A DNA stretch of 64,000 bases from contig NZ_CP041247.1 of assembly GCF_006711645.1 (NCBI RefSeq), positions 4,898,001 through 4,962,000 on the forward strand, in the 5' to 3' direction. Origin of the DNA: Klebsiella electrica. GTDB taxonomy: Bacteria; Pseudomonadota; Gammaproteobacteria; Enterobacterales; Enterobacteriaceae. This document shows, in pieces, positions 30,462 through 39,603 of this stretch (its first letter is position 1; the number at the start of each line of letters is the position of its first letter). The position numbers and the translations under genes were made by a program. Below the pieces are notes generated by a model. It made no database searches. It saw nothing but the letters and a program-made list of their open reading frames with translations, and had not been told where the DNA came from.

Positions 30462-31130
30462 TTATTTTACGGGAACAAACTGCTCGCCCTGCCAGAGTGC
30501 AACCCGCCCCTTTTTATCGGCAGCATTCACGCGGGTGAAACGGCGCTCTTTGCCGGGCATGAGGTAATAATTCTCTTTGCATTCTTTGCCATCTGAAGGC
30601 TTCAGGCAGGGGCCGTACGCCAGGATGCGCAGCGTGGCGTTGCCGGTATTCACCAGCGTTCCGTTGGCATACTGATAGCGGTAATTAGCCTTACGCGGGG
30701 CAACGACCAGGATGGTGCCGATACGGGCCGATGCGGTAGCAACCGCACTGCGCCTGGCGCTATCGCGCTGCGCATCGCTCAATGCCTGATCGAACCAGAC
30801 AATGCGGTAGTAGCGTTCTTTATTATCCGCCGGCCCCTTATAGAAAAAGCGGATGACATCGCTACTCTTCGCGGGCAGTAGCAGGCTGGCTGGCGTCAGC
30901 AGCACTTCGTCCTGACGGTCCATCGGAATCACGCTGCCGCCTTCAAGCGGTGAGGAGAGGCGTTCAACATGGATATTGATTAAACGTCCGCTATCGGTGG
31001 TGTTTTTAATCTCTTTACTGAGCACGCTGGCGTCGCTGTTCATAAATGAAGAAATATCGCCAACATCCAGTGCCAGGGCCGGCATGATGGCGCAAAAATA
31101 CAGGCTGATAGCCAGGATGCGGTTTTTCAT
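30462..31130 (-). CDS. ecpB: ECP fimbria chaperone EcpB
   Basis: This 222-residue periplasmic chaperone has a signal peptide cleaved near ALA (residue 20) and the segments [18 protein letters not shown] and [10 protein letters not shown] typical of EcpB. It pairs with EcpE and would stabilise the major subunit EcpA. It is separated from ecpA by 57 bases containing a strong hairpin. Confidence 0.94.
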   Translation of the reverse strand: MKNRILAISLYFCAIMPALALDVGDISSFMNSDASVLSKEIKNTTDSGRLINIHVERLSSPLEGGSVIPMDRQDEVLLTPASLLLPAKSSDVIRFFYKGPADNKERYYRIVWFDQALSDAQRDSARRSAVATASARIGTILVVAPRKANYRYQYANGTLVNTGNATLRILAYGPCLKPSDGKECKENYYLMPGKERRFTRVNAADKKGRVALWQGEQFVPVK

Positions 31131-31152
31131 ATGGATTCGGTCCGTGGGAGAA

Positions 31153-31172
31153 AGCAGGGGGAATCCCCTGCT
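31153..31172 (-). terminator. attenuating hairpin between ecpA and ecpB
   Basis: AGCAGGGG and CCCCTGCT form a perfect eight-pair stem with a four-base loop 16 bases after ecpA. No T-run follows on the minus strand. Such hairpins stabilise the major-subunit message and lower expression of downstream assembly genes. Confidence 0.6.
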
Positions 31173-31187
31173 CGTGCGACAGAGAAA

Positions 31188-31772
31188 TCAGCTGGTCCAG
31201 GTCGCGTCGAACTGGACGCTGACGTCACCGCTCCAGATCCCTTCCGGCAGCGTGCTGTAATCGGTCACTGCGGTCGTACCATTGGTGGTGCCGCTGATGA
31301 TAGAGAAGTTAAAACCATCCTGGGCGGTAGCGCGGCCAGTCTGGTTGTAGCCATTAGACAGCGCGCTAAGGTTGCCGCCCAGAATGCCGTTCTCCGTGTC
31401 GATCATCACGGTATTAGCCGATTTTTCGACGGCAACGCCGTTATAATCCACGCCGACATTCAGCGTCGAACCGGAAGTGTCCAGCTGGGTCAGGGTATTG
31501 GTAATCAGACGGGAGGTCAGTTTAAATGCTGTCGCAGTCGCATCTCCTTCAATCGCAACATCAAACAGACCTTTCTGGGAGTTAAAACCTTTAATCCCTT
31601 CCGCATACTGGAAAGCCAGGCTACCCAGAGGGGTCACAACCAGTTTGCTGGTGGTGTCTTTTTTTGCCGTTGCCGACCAGGTTGCGACGGCCTGAGCCGT
31701 AACGTCTGCGGCCTGAACAGCACCCACACAGAAAGTCGTCACAAGAGCTGCTGCTAACATTTTCAATTTCAT
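31188..31772 (-). CDS. ecpA: ECP major pilin EcpA
   Basis: The 194-residue precursor has a signal peptide ([21 protein letters not shown]) and a mature start [20 protein letters not shown] that is near-identical to E. coli EcpA (MatB), as is the end [20 protein letters not shown]. It polymerises into the ECP fibre used in adherence and biofilm. It leads the ecpABCDE operon. Confidence 0.97.
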   Translation of the reverse strand: MKLKMLAAALVTTFCVGAVQAADVTAQAVATWSATAKKDTTSKLVVTPLGSLAFQYAEGIKGFNSQKGLFDVAIEGDATATAFKLTSRLITNTLTQLDTSGSTLNVGVDYNGVAVEKSANTVMIDTENGILGGNLSALSNGYNQTGRATAQDGFNFSIISGTTNGTTAVTDYSTLPEGIWSGDVSVQFDATWTS

Positions 31773-31949
31773 ATTTCATCACCTGATAAAAATAATAGGC
31801 TTGTTATCGCCCGTGCTGTTCCATAGTTTTTTATGGAGCCATTACCCTTAAGAACGGGATGTTCTTAAATGCAAAAGTTGAATAAAACCGATAAAACTCA
31901 CTAAATTCCCGCAAGAATAAAACGCAACCGCACTGCCAGTGATACACTA

Positions 31950-32525
31950 TTAAATAAGAATCATGTCGGCACCTGATGCCGGCAAGATAAAACGCATTAA
32001 AGCAAACATGGTTATGTTGTTGTTATTTAGCAACCCGACTTTATTGCTGGTATTGCTTTTATGTAAGCTCACTGTCTTGATACTCAGACCAAGAATTTCA
32101 GAAATATCATTAAGTAAGTTACCAATAATCATTAATGACATTATCTTCTCTTCACGCACCGTGAGTTTTCTTTTCCTGGCTTTAAACTTTTTTAATTTAA
32201 GGATGCTTGCAACCGTTTTAACACTCGCATCAGAAGACAGAAAGCAGATATTATTAATATCAGAAACATCACTGACAAATTTGGCATCGGGTGCCACAAT
32301 CACTTTCGCCGGGCTGTTCGACAAATAATATTGATACGAACAAAGCATTTTATCTATCTGTGCAAAATGAATAATGACGTAATCTTCAGCGCTCAACGCC
32401 TGACACTGCTGGTGCGCATACTCATTGTCAATGTTATCGACCCAGGCGATGTTGCAATCATCATCAGCCACACAGGCCAGACCCTGCATATAGAAATAAT
32501 TATCTGTTACGATTAAGACAGCCAT
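31950..32525 (-). CDS. LuxR-type transcriptional regulator in the place of ecpR
   Basis: I take the ATG at 32525 as start because GGAGG lies ten bases upstream, giving 191 residues; an earlier ATG at 32588 would add 21. The C-terminal part has a LuxR/FixJ helix-turn-helix (KLTVREEKIMSLMIIGN, then ISEILGLSIKTVSLHKSN, about residues 122-165). The N-terminal part resembles a receiver (VLIVTDNYFYMQGL) but lacks an obvious phosphoacceptor: the third-strand segment reads YVIIHF where response regulators have an aspartate. It sits upstream of ecpA on the same strand, as ecpR does in E. coli, but I do not recognise its sequence as EcpR. Control of the ecp operon is inferred from position. Confidence 0.75.
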   Translation of the reverse strand: MAVLIVTDNYFYMQGLACVADDDCNIAWVDNIDNEYAHQQCQALSAEDYVIIHFAQIDKMLCSYQYYLSNSPAKVIVAPDAKFVSDVSDINNICFLSSDASVKTVASILKLKKFKARKRKLTVREEKIMSLMIIGNLLNDISEILGLSIKTVSLHKSNTSNKVGLLNNNNITMFALMRFILPASGADMILI

Positions 32526-32965
32526 GATAACAGAACCTCCATTCCATTGAGCCTGCTTGAACTCATCCGTTGACAGACGCAACATCAATAATGACGTTGG
32601 CCCCTGCTTTTTTACTTTTCTTTTATGAGCAGTGACAAAACATCACTATTATTTTTGTTACGGTAACGCTGCCACGTTTCATACACAAATAGTAAGCTTA
32701 ATAAGCAGAATTTATTACTCATAAAGTTATGAAGGACAAAAAAATCACATTTGTTGAACATTTGTTAAAACTCAAGCCATTGATAATCATGAGAATAGAT
32801 AGTAAATTTAACAAATAAAAATCAATTTAGAAAAACCTCATTCAGGGATTGAGATTATTCTTAGTTATGAGTGAATGTCAGGTTTACTCTTTGGTGCTAG
32901 TATCGCCTCACCAAATCCCAGATAAATGGCACAGTGGTAACTATTCTCACAATAAGAAATCATAT
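32526..32965. other. AT-rich divergent region between LuxR-type and MarT-like genes
   Basis: There are 440 bases between the chosen starts. The sequence is strikingly AT-rich (for example the stretch 32690-32830) compared with neighbouring core genes, as in H-NS-silenced acquired DNA. No gene was recognised; promoters for both regulators should lie here. If the MarT-like protein starts at 32867, the region is 99 bases shorter. Confidence 0.5.
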
Positions 32966-33814
32966 ATGGCTACTATTTACGTTATCGAGAACACGCTGCG
33001 ATTTAACTCAGAAGCGCATACTCTCCATTCCATAAAAAGTAATGAACGCATGACTCTGGCAATACCAGCAAGCCTTTGCTTTGATTTGTTAATAAAAAAT
33101 CAGGGCAGAATTGTCACCCAGGCAGAGCTGCTGCAAAATGCGTGGGGAGAAAGAGGAATGAGTGTTACGCCGAATACTCTACATCAAAACATCTCTTTGT
33201 TGCGCAAGTCTTTAAATCACTTCAATGTGAATGGAACACTGATTCAAACAATCCCTAAACGGGGTTTCATGATTGCTGATGAAGCGAATATCCTGATTGA
33301 CAGTCCCGGGAGTCCTCCACAGAGGGATAGCGTGGTTCCCGAAATAAATCAGATGAACGGGGTTGTGACGGAAGTAGACGACACTCATCATGAAGGGAAC
33401 CAGCAACTTCACGCCGACCCGCCGACGACACAAGACAAAGACGATGTCCTGTCAACGGGAATCATCGGCGCAGTGAGAAGCCGAAAGACAGGATGGATTG
33501 TTGCTGGTATTGCAAGTCTGTTGATTATTCTGCTGCATCTCTACATTAATCAGTCAGCCACAACCGATTCACCTTTCTCGTCATATACGCTGCTCACGAC
33601 GATCAACAGTTGCAAGATATTTAGAAACGATGATCTAAGGTTTGATGAATACTATATTAACTTCCTTAAAGAGCATAACATCACCTGCTCAAATGGACAG
33701 ACTATTTATATAACGAATCATTACCCATCGAGCAGGACTTCACTGATCTCCTGTCGATACCCAATAACATCTAATAAAAAATCATTCTGTACTTCATCTT
33801 ATTACTTAAAATAA
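32966..33814 (+). CDS. MarT/ToxR-like membrane-anchored transcriptional regulator
   Basis: From the ATG at 32966 the product has 282 residues: an N-terminal OmpR-type winged helix (about residues 1-105, with LLQNAWGERGMSVTPNTLHQ and IQTIPKRGFMI), a polar linker, one membrane segment (TGWIVAGIASLLIILLHLYI, near 175-195) and a periplasmic domain of about 85 residues with three cysteines. This is the ToxR/CadC/MarT plan, in which the periplasmic part senses and the cytoplasmic wing binds DNA. Neither this ATG nor the one at 32867 has a strong ribosome site; I prefer 32966 because family members begin close to YVIENTLRFN. The FidL-like gene follows six bases later. Confidence 0.78.
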   Translation: MATIYVIENTLRFNSEAHTLHSIKSNERMTLAIPASLCFDLLIKNQGRIVTQAELLQNAWGERGMSVTPNTLHQNISLLRKSLNHFNVNGTLIQTIPKRGFMIADEANILIDSPGSPPQRDSVVPEINQMNGVVTEVDDTHHEGNQQLHADPPTTQDKDDVLSTGIIGAVRSRKTGWIVAGIASLLIILLHLYINQSATTDSPFSSYTLLTTINSCKIFRNDDLRFDEYYINFLKEHNITCSNGQTIYITNHYPSSRTSLISCRYPITSNKKSFCTSSYYLK

Positions 33815-33820
33815 CTCAAT

Positions 33821-34303
33821 ATGAAAACACGAAAGATAAACAAAGCTATTGCATATGCTTTAATTATTATTACGATAAGCCTGACAGTTTATTACATAAG
33901 TTCATCTGATGACGGTGAAAGCATTAGCTGTACGTCCGCTTTTTCAATCGTCAACGGTGATGAGGAATTTTCTTTCTCTGTCACTTTCTTTGCCAGTGAT
34001 GGTGATGGGTTAATGACATTCAATGGTAACTCAGGAAATTCAAAAGATAATATCAGCATCAGAAAATATATAACCTATGTAAAAAACAAAAATAATATTT
34101 ATATTTTCAGAAGTAGCAGTACTAATGTTCGCTCGAGTGCTACAGCACTACCTGAGAGGTTCGATGAGATTATGCCGCCGTTCTTTACGGAGATCAGTAA
34201 AGAAGATCGATTCATTATCAAAATCTTAAAGATAAAACAGGGCTCATGGGTATTTATGTCAACAAATACCCCCTATTTTATTTGCGAAAATAATAATGGG
34301 TAG
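33821..34303 (+). CDS. FidL-like membrane protein
   Basis: The 160-residue protein has one N-terminal membrane anchor (AIAYALIIITISLTVYYIS, residues 9-27) and a periplasmic domain that begins ISCTSAFSIVNGDEEF and contains a second cysteine near the end. The order MarT-like regulator then small anchored protein is the marT-fidL pair of Salmonella pathogenicity island 3, and size and topology fit FidL. Such partners may modulate the regulator's sensory domain, as ToxS does for ToxR; that is inference. Composition is very AT-rich. The six-base gap to the upstream gene implies one operon. Confidence 0.7.
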   Translation: MKTRKINKAIAYALIIITISLTVYYISSSDDGESISCTSAFSIVNGDEEFSFSVTFFASDGDGLMTFNGNSGNSKDNISIRKYITYVKNKNNIYIFRSSSTNVRSSATALPERFDEIMPPFFTEISKEDRFIIKILKIKQGSWVFMSTNTPYFICENNNG

Positions 34304-34314
34304 CGCAAGCCGCG

Positions 34315-34644
34315 CTAGCAGAACGCGTGGTGCGTGAAACTACCAGGACAATGCTTAATCGCACAATGCAGCTGATAACAGCAACCCTCGATCGTGGTGG
34401 CCCCGAAATTATAGGGACAGGATGGCCTTTCCCTCAGGGCTTCCCACTGTGTATGGCTGTAGGTTGAAATATTATAAACCTTAATATGATGATATTTATC
34501 ATTAACGAATACTTTCGAGGAAAACAGCCTCATAGATTCCCCGGGAAGTAACAGAATATCAGCCTCACACCATATAATGAATTTTAAAAAGCGGATAATT
34601 GAAATAGCGGCCATAATAAACGGCATACGACGACTCACCCTCAC
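34315..34644 (-). CDS. hypothetical 109-residue reading frame
   Basis: The frame runs from an ATG at 34644 to a TAG at 34315, with a possible shorter start at 34530 giving about 72 residues. The C-terminal third is cysteine- and histidine-rich (GCCYQLHCAIKHCPG). No family was recognised, and the Shine-Dalgarno sequence is unclear for either start. It may be a real small gene of the island, a decayed remnant, or chance. Confidence 0.25.
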   Translation of the reverse strand: MRVSRRMPFIMAAISIIRFLKFIIWCEADILLLPGESMRLFSSKVFVNDKYHHIKVYNISTYSHTQWEALRERPSCPYNFGATTIEGCCYQLHCAIKHCPGSFTHHAFC

Positions 34645-34787
34645 CCCATGACGTTATTTGCGCATATTTACCCGGTTGCCCGGATAGTAAACTGAAATGG
34701 CTCCGCTCCCGCGCGGCCGGGGAAATGAACAGGCTAACCCTCCGGAATTGGCTAAAATAAAAGGATGCATCTGCGGAGCATCTCCCC

Positions 34788-34907
34788 ATGAATAGCCTCT
34801 CATTTCAATAACCCGCTAGCGCCAGCTTTGCCTGGCTTACCGCCCTGCTATTTGCCGGTTCCGCTTATGCGGCTGTCGGGGAACGGACCGCTCCCGCCAC
34901 GCCGTGA
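34788..34907 (+). pseudogene. small secreted-protein gene interrupted by an in-frame TAA
   Basis: An ATG at 34788 preceded by GGAG is followed by MNSLSFQ, then TAA at 34809-34811. The same frame then runs on through a textbook signal peptide, FAWLTALLFAGSAYA, into AVGERTAPATP and a TGA at 34905. Without the TAA this would be a 39-residue pre-peptide with a short mature part. It is either a nonsense-mutated small gene or the stub of a longer secreted protein. Confidence 0.45.
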
Positions 34908-34947
34908 GGCGCTATCACATTACAGGATACGCGGAGCGCGCAGACAT

Positions 34948-34984
34948 AAAAAAGCCTGAGTCCGGTAAAATACCGAACCCAGGC
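34948..34984 (-). terminator. intrinsic terminator downstream of ssb
   Basis: Read on the minus strand, GCCTGGGTTCGG pairs with CCGGACTCAGGC (two G-T pairs) around a seven-base loop, followed by six T. It lies about 98 bases after the ssb stop and is the first strong terminator there. Confidence 0.8.
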
Positions 34985-35003
34985 CCTGAAAGCCGCTTCT
35001 TAA

Positions 35004-35032
35004 TGTAAACTGTCCAACTTCATGGGGTCAGT
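35004..35032. mobile_element. possible IS3-family (IS150-type) end fragment
   Basis: On the minus strand the sequence reads ACTGACCCCATGAAGTTGG followed by ACAGTTTACA, the style of terminal repeat found at IS150-group elements. No transposase, partner repeat or target duplication was found, so at most a remnant is present. Confidence 0.3.
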
Positions 35033-35081
35033 CCAAAACGGGGCTTTTCTTATGCTTTAACCGCAGCGTCTAAGGATAACC

Positions 35082-35609
35082 TTAGAACGGGATATCGTCA
35101 TCGAAATCCATCGGTGGTTCGTTAGAAGGGGCTGCCGGTGCCTGCTGCTGCGGACGAGACTGCGCGCCGCCGCTAAACTGGTTGCCGCCCTGCGGCTGCT
35201 GAGGCTGACCCCAACCGCCCTGCGCCTGACCGCCGCCTGCCGGAGCGCCCGCGCCCTGCTGACGACCGCCGAGCATTTGCATCGTGCCGCCAACGTTAAC
35301 CACGATCTCGGTGGTGTATTTTTCCTGACCGGATTGGTCAGTCCATTTACGGGTGCGCAGCTGGCCTTCAATATAGACCTGAGAACCTTTACGCAGATAC
35401 TCGCCGGCCACTTCCGCCAGTTTACCGAACAGCACAACGCGGTGCCATTCGGTCTGCTCTTTCATCTCACCGGTCGCTTTATCACGCCAGGATTCGGAAG
35501 TAGCCAGCGTAATGTTGGCAACTGCGCCACCACTCGGCATGTAGCGTACTTCCGGGTCCTGGCCCAGATTACCGACGAGAATCACCTTGTTTACGCCTCT
35601 GCTGGCCAT
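35082..35609 (-). CDS. ssb: single-stranded DNA-binding protein
   Basis: SSB coats single-stranded DNA in replication, repair and recombination. The 175-residue protein (E. coli 178) starts [20 protein letters not shown], has the OB fold to about residue 112, a flexible Gly/Gln/Pro-rich linker, and the partner-binding tip DDDIPF. The ATG at 35609 has GGAG upstream; the longer frame to 35630 starts within the leader. It is divergent from uvrA with a LexA box between. Confidence 0.98.
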   Translation of the reverse strand: MASRGVNKVILVGNLGQDPEVRYMPSGGAVANITLATSESWRDKATGEMKEQTEWHRVVLFGKLAEVAGEYLRKGSQVYIEGQLRTRKWTDQSGQEKYTTEIVVNVGGTMQMLGGRQQGAGAPAGGGQAQGGWGQPQQPQGGNQFSGGAQSRPQQQAPAAPSNEPPMDFDDDIPF

Positions 35610-35754
35610 GTTTGTGTCTCCTGAATGCATTTCTTAATAGTGTAAACGCGCGAGTGTACCATTTCCAGGCGCTATGTTGATAGCTGGGAAGTATGTTCCA
35701 GATAACTCTCGCGGCACGACATTTTTGCATACCCCGCAGGAAAATGCATTCCAA

Positions 35755-35774
35755 TACTGTATATTCAAACAGGT
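35755..35774. promoter_or_regulatory. LexA box between ssb and uvrA
   Basis: CTGT-ATATTCAA-ACAG (35757-35772) fits the SOS consensus CTGT-N8-ACAG, at the position of the known E. coli uvrA/ssb operator. It should mainly govern uvrA. Confidence 0.92.
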
Positions 35775-35855
35775 TAAATTGTGTCATAATTAGCCGTTTC
35801 TGCCGTTTGTCCTTCTAACAAACCAGGCTATCCGCGTATCTACCGGGAAAGGTGA

Positions 35856-38681
35856 ATGGATAAGATCGAAGTTCGGGGCGCCCGCACCCATAATCTCAAA
35901 AACATCAACCTCGTCATCCCACGCGACAAACTGATTGTCGTCACCGGGCTGTCAGGGTCAGGCAAATCCTCATTGGCTTTCGACACACTGTATGCCGAAG
36001 GACAACGTCGCTACGTTGAATCGCTCTCCGCCTATGCGCGTCAGTTTCTGTCGCTAATGGAGAAGCCGGACGTCGATCATATCGAAGGGCTGTCGCCGGC
36101 GATTTCCATTGAACAGAAATCAACGTCGCATAACCCGCGTTCTACGGTTGGGACCATTACCGAAATTCACGACTATCTGCGCCTGCTGTACGCGCGCGTA
36201 GGCGAGCCGCGCTGCCCGGACCATGATGTTCCTCTGGCTGCTCAGACCGTCAGCCAGATGGTCGACAATGTGCTCTCACAACCGGAAGGTCAGCGCCTGA
36301 TGCTGCTGGCGCCGATCATTAAAGAACGTAAAGGCGAGCACACCAAAACGCTGGAGAACCTCGCCAGCCAGGGCTATATCCGCGCGAGGATCGACGGCGA
36401 GGTCTGCGATCTTTCCGATCCGCCGAAGCTGGAACTGCAAAAGAAACACACCATTGAAGTGGTGATCGATCGCTTCAAGGTGCGTGACGATCTGTCCCAA
36501 CGTCTGGCCGAATCCTTTGAAACCGCGCTGGATCTTTCCGGCGGTACCGCCGTTGTCGCCAATATGGACGATGAAAAAGCGGAAGAGCTGCTGTTCTCCG
36601 CCAATTTCGCCTGCCCGATTTGCGGCTACAGCATGCGTGAGCTGGAACCTCGCCTGTTTTCGTTCAACAACCCGGCAGGCGCCTGCCCGACCTGTGACGG
36701 TCTGGGCGTTCAGCAGTACTTCGATCCCGACAGGGTTATCCAGAATGCCGAGCTGTCGCTGGCGGGCGGCGCCATTCGCGGCTGGGATCGGCGTAATTTC
36801 TACTACTTCCAGATGCTGAAGTCGCTGGCGGAGCATTATCAGTTCGATATCGAGGCGCCGTGGGGCACCCTGACCGCCGACGTGCAGAAGGTCATTTTGT
36901 ACGGCTCAGGTAAAGAGAATATTGAATTCAAATACATGAACGACCGTGGCGATACGTCAGTACGCCGTCACCCGTTCGAAGGCGTGCTGCACAATATGGA
37001 ACGCCGCTACAAAGAGACGGAATCCAGCGCGGTGCGCGAGGAGCTGGCGAAGTTTATAAGCAACCGCCCGTGCGCCAGCTGTGACGGTACCCGTCTGCGC
37101 CGCGAAGCCCGCCACGTATTTGTCGAAAATACGCCGCTGCCCACCATCTCCGACATGAGCATTGGCCACGCGATGGATTTCTTCAACAACCTGAAGCTCT
37201 CCGGCCAGCGGGCGCAAATTGCCGAAAAAGTGCTGAAAGAGATTGGCGATCGCCTGAAATTCCTCGTCAACGTCGGCCTGAACTATCTGACGCTCTCCCG
37301 TTCGGCGGAAACGCTCTCCGGCGGTGAGGCCCAGCGTATTCGCCTGGCGAGCCAGATTGGCGCCGGACTGGTCGGCGTGATGTACGTGCTGGATGAGCCG
37401 TCCATCGGCCTGCATCAGCGCGATAACGAACGCCTGCTCGGCACGCTGGTTCATCTGCGTAATCTGGGCAATACGGTGATTGTCGTCGAGCATGATGAAG
37501 ACGCTATCCGCGCCGCCGACCACGTGATCGACATCGGCCCAGGCGCCGGGGTACACGGCGGCCAGGTGGTGGCTGAAGGGACGCTGGACGCGATCATGGC
37601 GGTGCCGGAATCCCTGACCGGGCAGTACATGAGCGGCAAACGCAAGATCGAAGTGCCGAAGCAGCGCGTGCCTGCCGATCCGGGAAAAGTCCTGAAGCTT
37701 ACCGGCGCGCGCGGCAACAACCTGAAGGATGTGACGCTGACGCTGCCGGTCGGCCTGTTTACCTGCATCACCGGTGTATCTGGTTCCGGTAAATCGACGC
37801 TGATTAACGATACGCTGTTCCCGATTGCCCAGCGTCAGCTCAACGGCGCGACCATTGTGGAGCCCGCCCCATACCGCGATGTGCAGGGCCTGGAACACTT
37901 CGATAAGGTTATCGATATCGACCAGAGCCCGATTGGCCGTACGCCGCGTTCAAACCCGGCGACCTACACCGGCGTCTTTACTCCGGTACGCGAACTGTTT
38001 GCCGGCGTGCCGGAATCGCGCTCACGCGGCTATACCCCAGGACGCTTCAGCTTTAACGTCCGCGGCGGGCGCTGCGAAGCCTGTCAGGGCGATGGCGTGA
38101 TTAAAGTCGAAATGCACTTCTTGCCGGATATTTATGTGCCGTGCGACCAGTGCAAAGGCAAGCGTTATAACCGCGAAACGCTGGAGATTAAGTACAAAGG
38201 CAAGACCATTCATGAAGTGCTGGATATGACCATTGAAGAAGCGCGCGAGTTCTTTGATGCCGTTCCGGCGCTGGCGCGTAAGCTGCAAACGCTGATGGAT
38301 GTCGGTCTGACCTATATTCGCCTCGGCCAGTCCGCCACCACGCTGTCCGGCGGTGAGGCCCAGCGCGTGAAGCTGGCGCGCGAGCTGTCAAAACGCGGTA
38401 CCGGCCAGACGCTGTATATTCTCGATGAGCCGACGACGGGGCTGCACTTCGCCGATATCCAGCAGTTGCTGGAGGTGCTGCACCAGCTGCGCGATCAGGG
38501 CAACACCATCGTGGTCATTGAGCACAACCTGGATGTCATCAAAACGGCGGACTGGATCGTTGACCTTGGGCCGGAAGGCGGCAGCGGCGGCGGTGAAATC
38601 CTCGTCTCCGGTACGCCAGAGACCGTTGCAGAGTGCGAAGCCTCGCACACCGCGCGCTTCCTCAAACCCTTGCTGAGCTAA
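35856..38681 (+). CDS. uvrA: excinuclease ABC subunit A
   Basis: UvrA is the damage-recognition ATPase of nucleotide-excision repair. The 941-residue protein (E. coli 940) shows two ABC modules with P-loops GLSGSGKSS (near residue 31) and GVSGSGKST (near 640), signatures LSGGEAQRI and LSGGEAQRV, and zinc modules of the CPICG/CPTC and CEAC/CDQC types. It is SOS-induced through the LexA box upstream and ends against convergent yjbR. Confidence 0.99.
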   Translation: MDKIEVRGARTHNLKNINLVIPRDKLIVVTGLSGSGKSSLAFDTLYAEGQRRYVESLSAYARQFLSLMEKPDVDHIEGLSPAISIEQKSTSHNPRSTVGTITEIHDYLRLLYARVGEPRCPDHDVPLAAQTVSQMVDNVLSQPEGQRLMLLAPIIKERKGEHTKTLENLASQGYIRARIDGEVCDLSDPPKLELQKKHTIEVVIDRFKVRDDLSQRLAESFETALDLSGGTAVVANMDDEKAEELLFSANFACPICGYSMRELEPRLFSFNNPAGACPTCDGLGVQQYFDPDRVIQNAELSLAGGAIRGWDRRNFYYFQMLKSLAEHYQFDIEAPWGTLTADVQKVILYGSGKENIEFKYMNDRGDTSVRRHPFEGVLHNMERRYKETESSAVREELAKFISNRPCASCDGTRLRREARHVFVENTPLPTISDMSIGHAMDFFNNLKLSGQRAQIAEKVLKEIGDRLKFLVNVGLNYLTLSRSAETLSGGEAQRIRLASQIGAGLVGVMYVLDEPSIGLHQRDNERLLGTLVHLRNLGNTVIVVEHDEDAIRAADHVIDIGPGAGVHGGQVVAEGTLDAIMAVPESLTGQYMSGKRKIEVPKQRVPADPGKVLKLTGARGNNLKDVTLTLPVGLFTCITGVSGSGKSTLINDTLFPIAQRQLNGATIVEPAPYRDVQGLEHFDKVIDIDQSPIGRTPRSNPATYTGVFTPVRELFAGVPESRSRGYTPGRFSFNVRGGRCEACQGDGVIKVEMHFLPDIYVPCDQCKGKRYNRETLEIKYKGKTIHEVLDMTIEEAREFFDAVPALARKLQTLMDVGLTYIRLGQSATTLSGGEAQRVKLARELSKRGTGQTLYILDEPTTGLHFADIQQLLEVLHQLRDQGNTIVVIEHNLDVIKTADWIVDLGPEGGSGGGEILVSGTPETVAECEASHTARFLKPLLS

Positions 38682-39038
38682 TCACCGTACAAGCTGCTGT
38701 CGGGTCGGTTCCGACAGCAGCCGCACCGCCTGCTGGTAAGAGGCGTCCACCAGATAGTAAATCTGCGAATCCGGCAAGGAGCCATCCAGAAAGACCGTAC
38801 TCCAGTGGGCTTTATTCAGATGTCTGCTGGGTCGGATATCCACATGCTGTTCCCGTAGCAGTTCGGCAAGCTCCGGGCTGGCTTTCAGCGACACCGCTGG
38901 CCGCTTGTCTTCCACTTCTTTCACTAATGCAAAGAGCACATCCGACACTTTAATCTGCGTGGCTTTCCAGTCGCTGTGCACACTTTGCTCTGCGCCCGGT
39001 TTTGCCATGCAGTACAGCAATAACTCCGAAATGGTCAT
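38682..39038 (-). CDS. yjbR: MmcQ/YjbR family DNA-binding-type protein
   Basis: The 118 residues match E. coli YjbR in length and sequence (MTISELLLYCMAKPGAEQSV; SRHLNKAHWSTVFLDGSLPD). The fold resembles DNA-binding CyaY-like domains, but no cellular role is established. It follows yjbQ by three bases, and its stop lies next to the uvrA stop. Confidence 0.95.
   Translation of the reverse strand: MTISELLLYCMAKPGAEQSVHSDWKATQIKVSDVLFALVKEVEDKRPAVSLKASPELAELLREQHVDIRPSRHLNKAHWSTVFLDGSLPDSQIYYLVDASYQQAVRLLSEPTRQQLVR
38693..38721. terminator. hairpin at the uvrA/yjbR junction
   Basis: GCTGCTGTCGG and CCGACAGCAGC form a perfect eleven-pair stem with a seven-base loop, just after the uvrA stop and inside the yjbR 3' coding end. 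No T-run is present. Confidence 0.45.
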
Positions 39039-39041
39039 CTG

Positions 39042-39458
39042 TTATTCCCCCGTGAGCGTCGCAACGATATGCCGCGAACCGCCGTGAATACGATGTTCCC
39101 CTAACCAGATTCCTTGCCAGGTCCCCAGCCTGACGCGCCCGTCCTGCACCGGCAGCAGCAGGGAGACGCCAAGCATCGACGACTTGATATGCGACGGCAT
39201 ATCATCAGGACCTTCATAATCATGTTCGTACGGCGCATTGTCCGGCACCGCGTTAAGAAAATACTGCTGCATGTCGTAGCGGACGGTCGGATCGCAGTTT
39301 TCGTTAAGCGTCAGGGAAGCGGAAGTGTGCTGGAGCAGCAGATGCAACATACCGACTTTGACGCGCGACAGCGCGTGGAGCTGGCCGAGGATCTCATCGG
39401 TCACCAGATGAAAGCCGCGGGATTTTGCGCCTAACGTCAAAGTTTGTTGATGCCACAT
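39042..39458 (-). CDS. yjbQ: YjbQ (UPF0047) protein
   Basis: From the ATG at 39458 (CAGGAG upstream) the product has 138 residues, equal to E. coli YjbQ; the longer frame to 39554 covers the aphA terminator. It shows the conserved [19 protein letters not shown] segment and the terminal [12 protein letters not shown] followed by [10 protein letters not shown], whose histidines form a metal-like site in the family. A weak thiamin-phosphate synthase activity has been reported for relatives; the physiological role is unclear. Confidence 0.94.
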   Translation of the reverse strand: MWHQQTLTLGAKSRGFHLVTDEILGQLHALSRVKVGMLHLLLQHTSASLTLNENCDPTVRYDMQQYFLNAVPDNAPYEHDYEGPDDMPSHIKSSMLGVSLLLPVQDGRVRLGTWQGIWLGEHRIHGGSRHIVATLTGE

Positions 39459-39541
39459 AAACGACTCCTGTTGCGAATGAATCTTTCTAAGTGTGCAGCA
39501 ATAAGCGAAAAGGTAAAACCTTGTCACGCGCTTTTTCGTAC

Positions 39542-39572
39542 AAAAAAGCGGCAACCCGCAGGCTACCGCTTT
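39542..39572 (-). terminator. terminator of aphA
   Basis: AAAGCGG (39545-39551) pairs with CCGCTTT (39566-39572); on the minus strand the stem is followed by six T. It lies 32 bases after the aphA stop. Confidence 0.8.
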
Positions 39573-39603
39573 CGTTTGTGACAGATTTCAGCAGCAGGTG
39601 AAA

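Noticed and set aside
34565..34789. 74-codon minus-strand frame upstream of the 109-codon frame
   Set aside because: Overlaps the other frame and the start of the small signal-peptide gene, with no ribosome site or recognisable domain.
36957..37898. 313-codon minus-strand frame inside uvrA
   Set aside because: Antisense shadow of uvrA.
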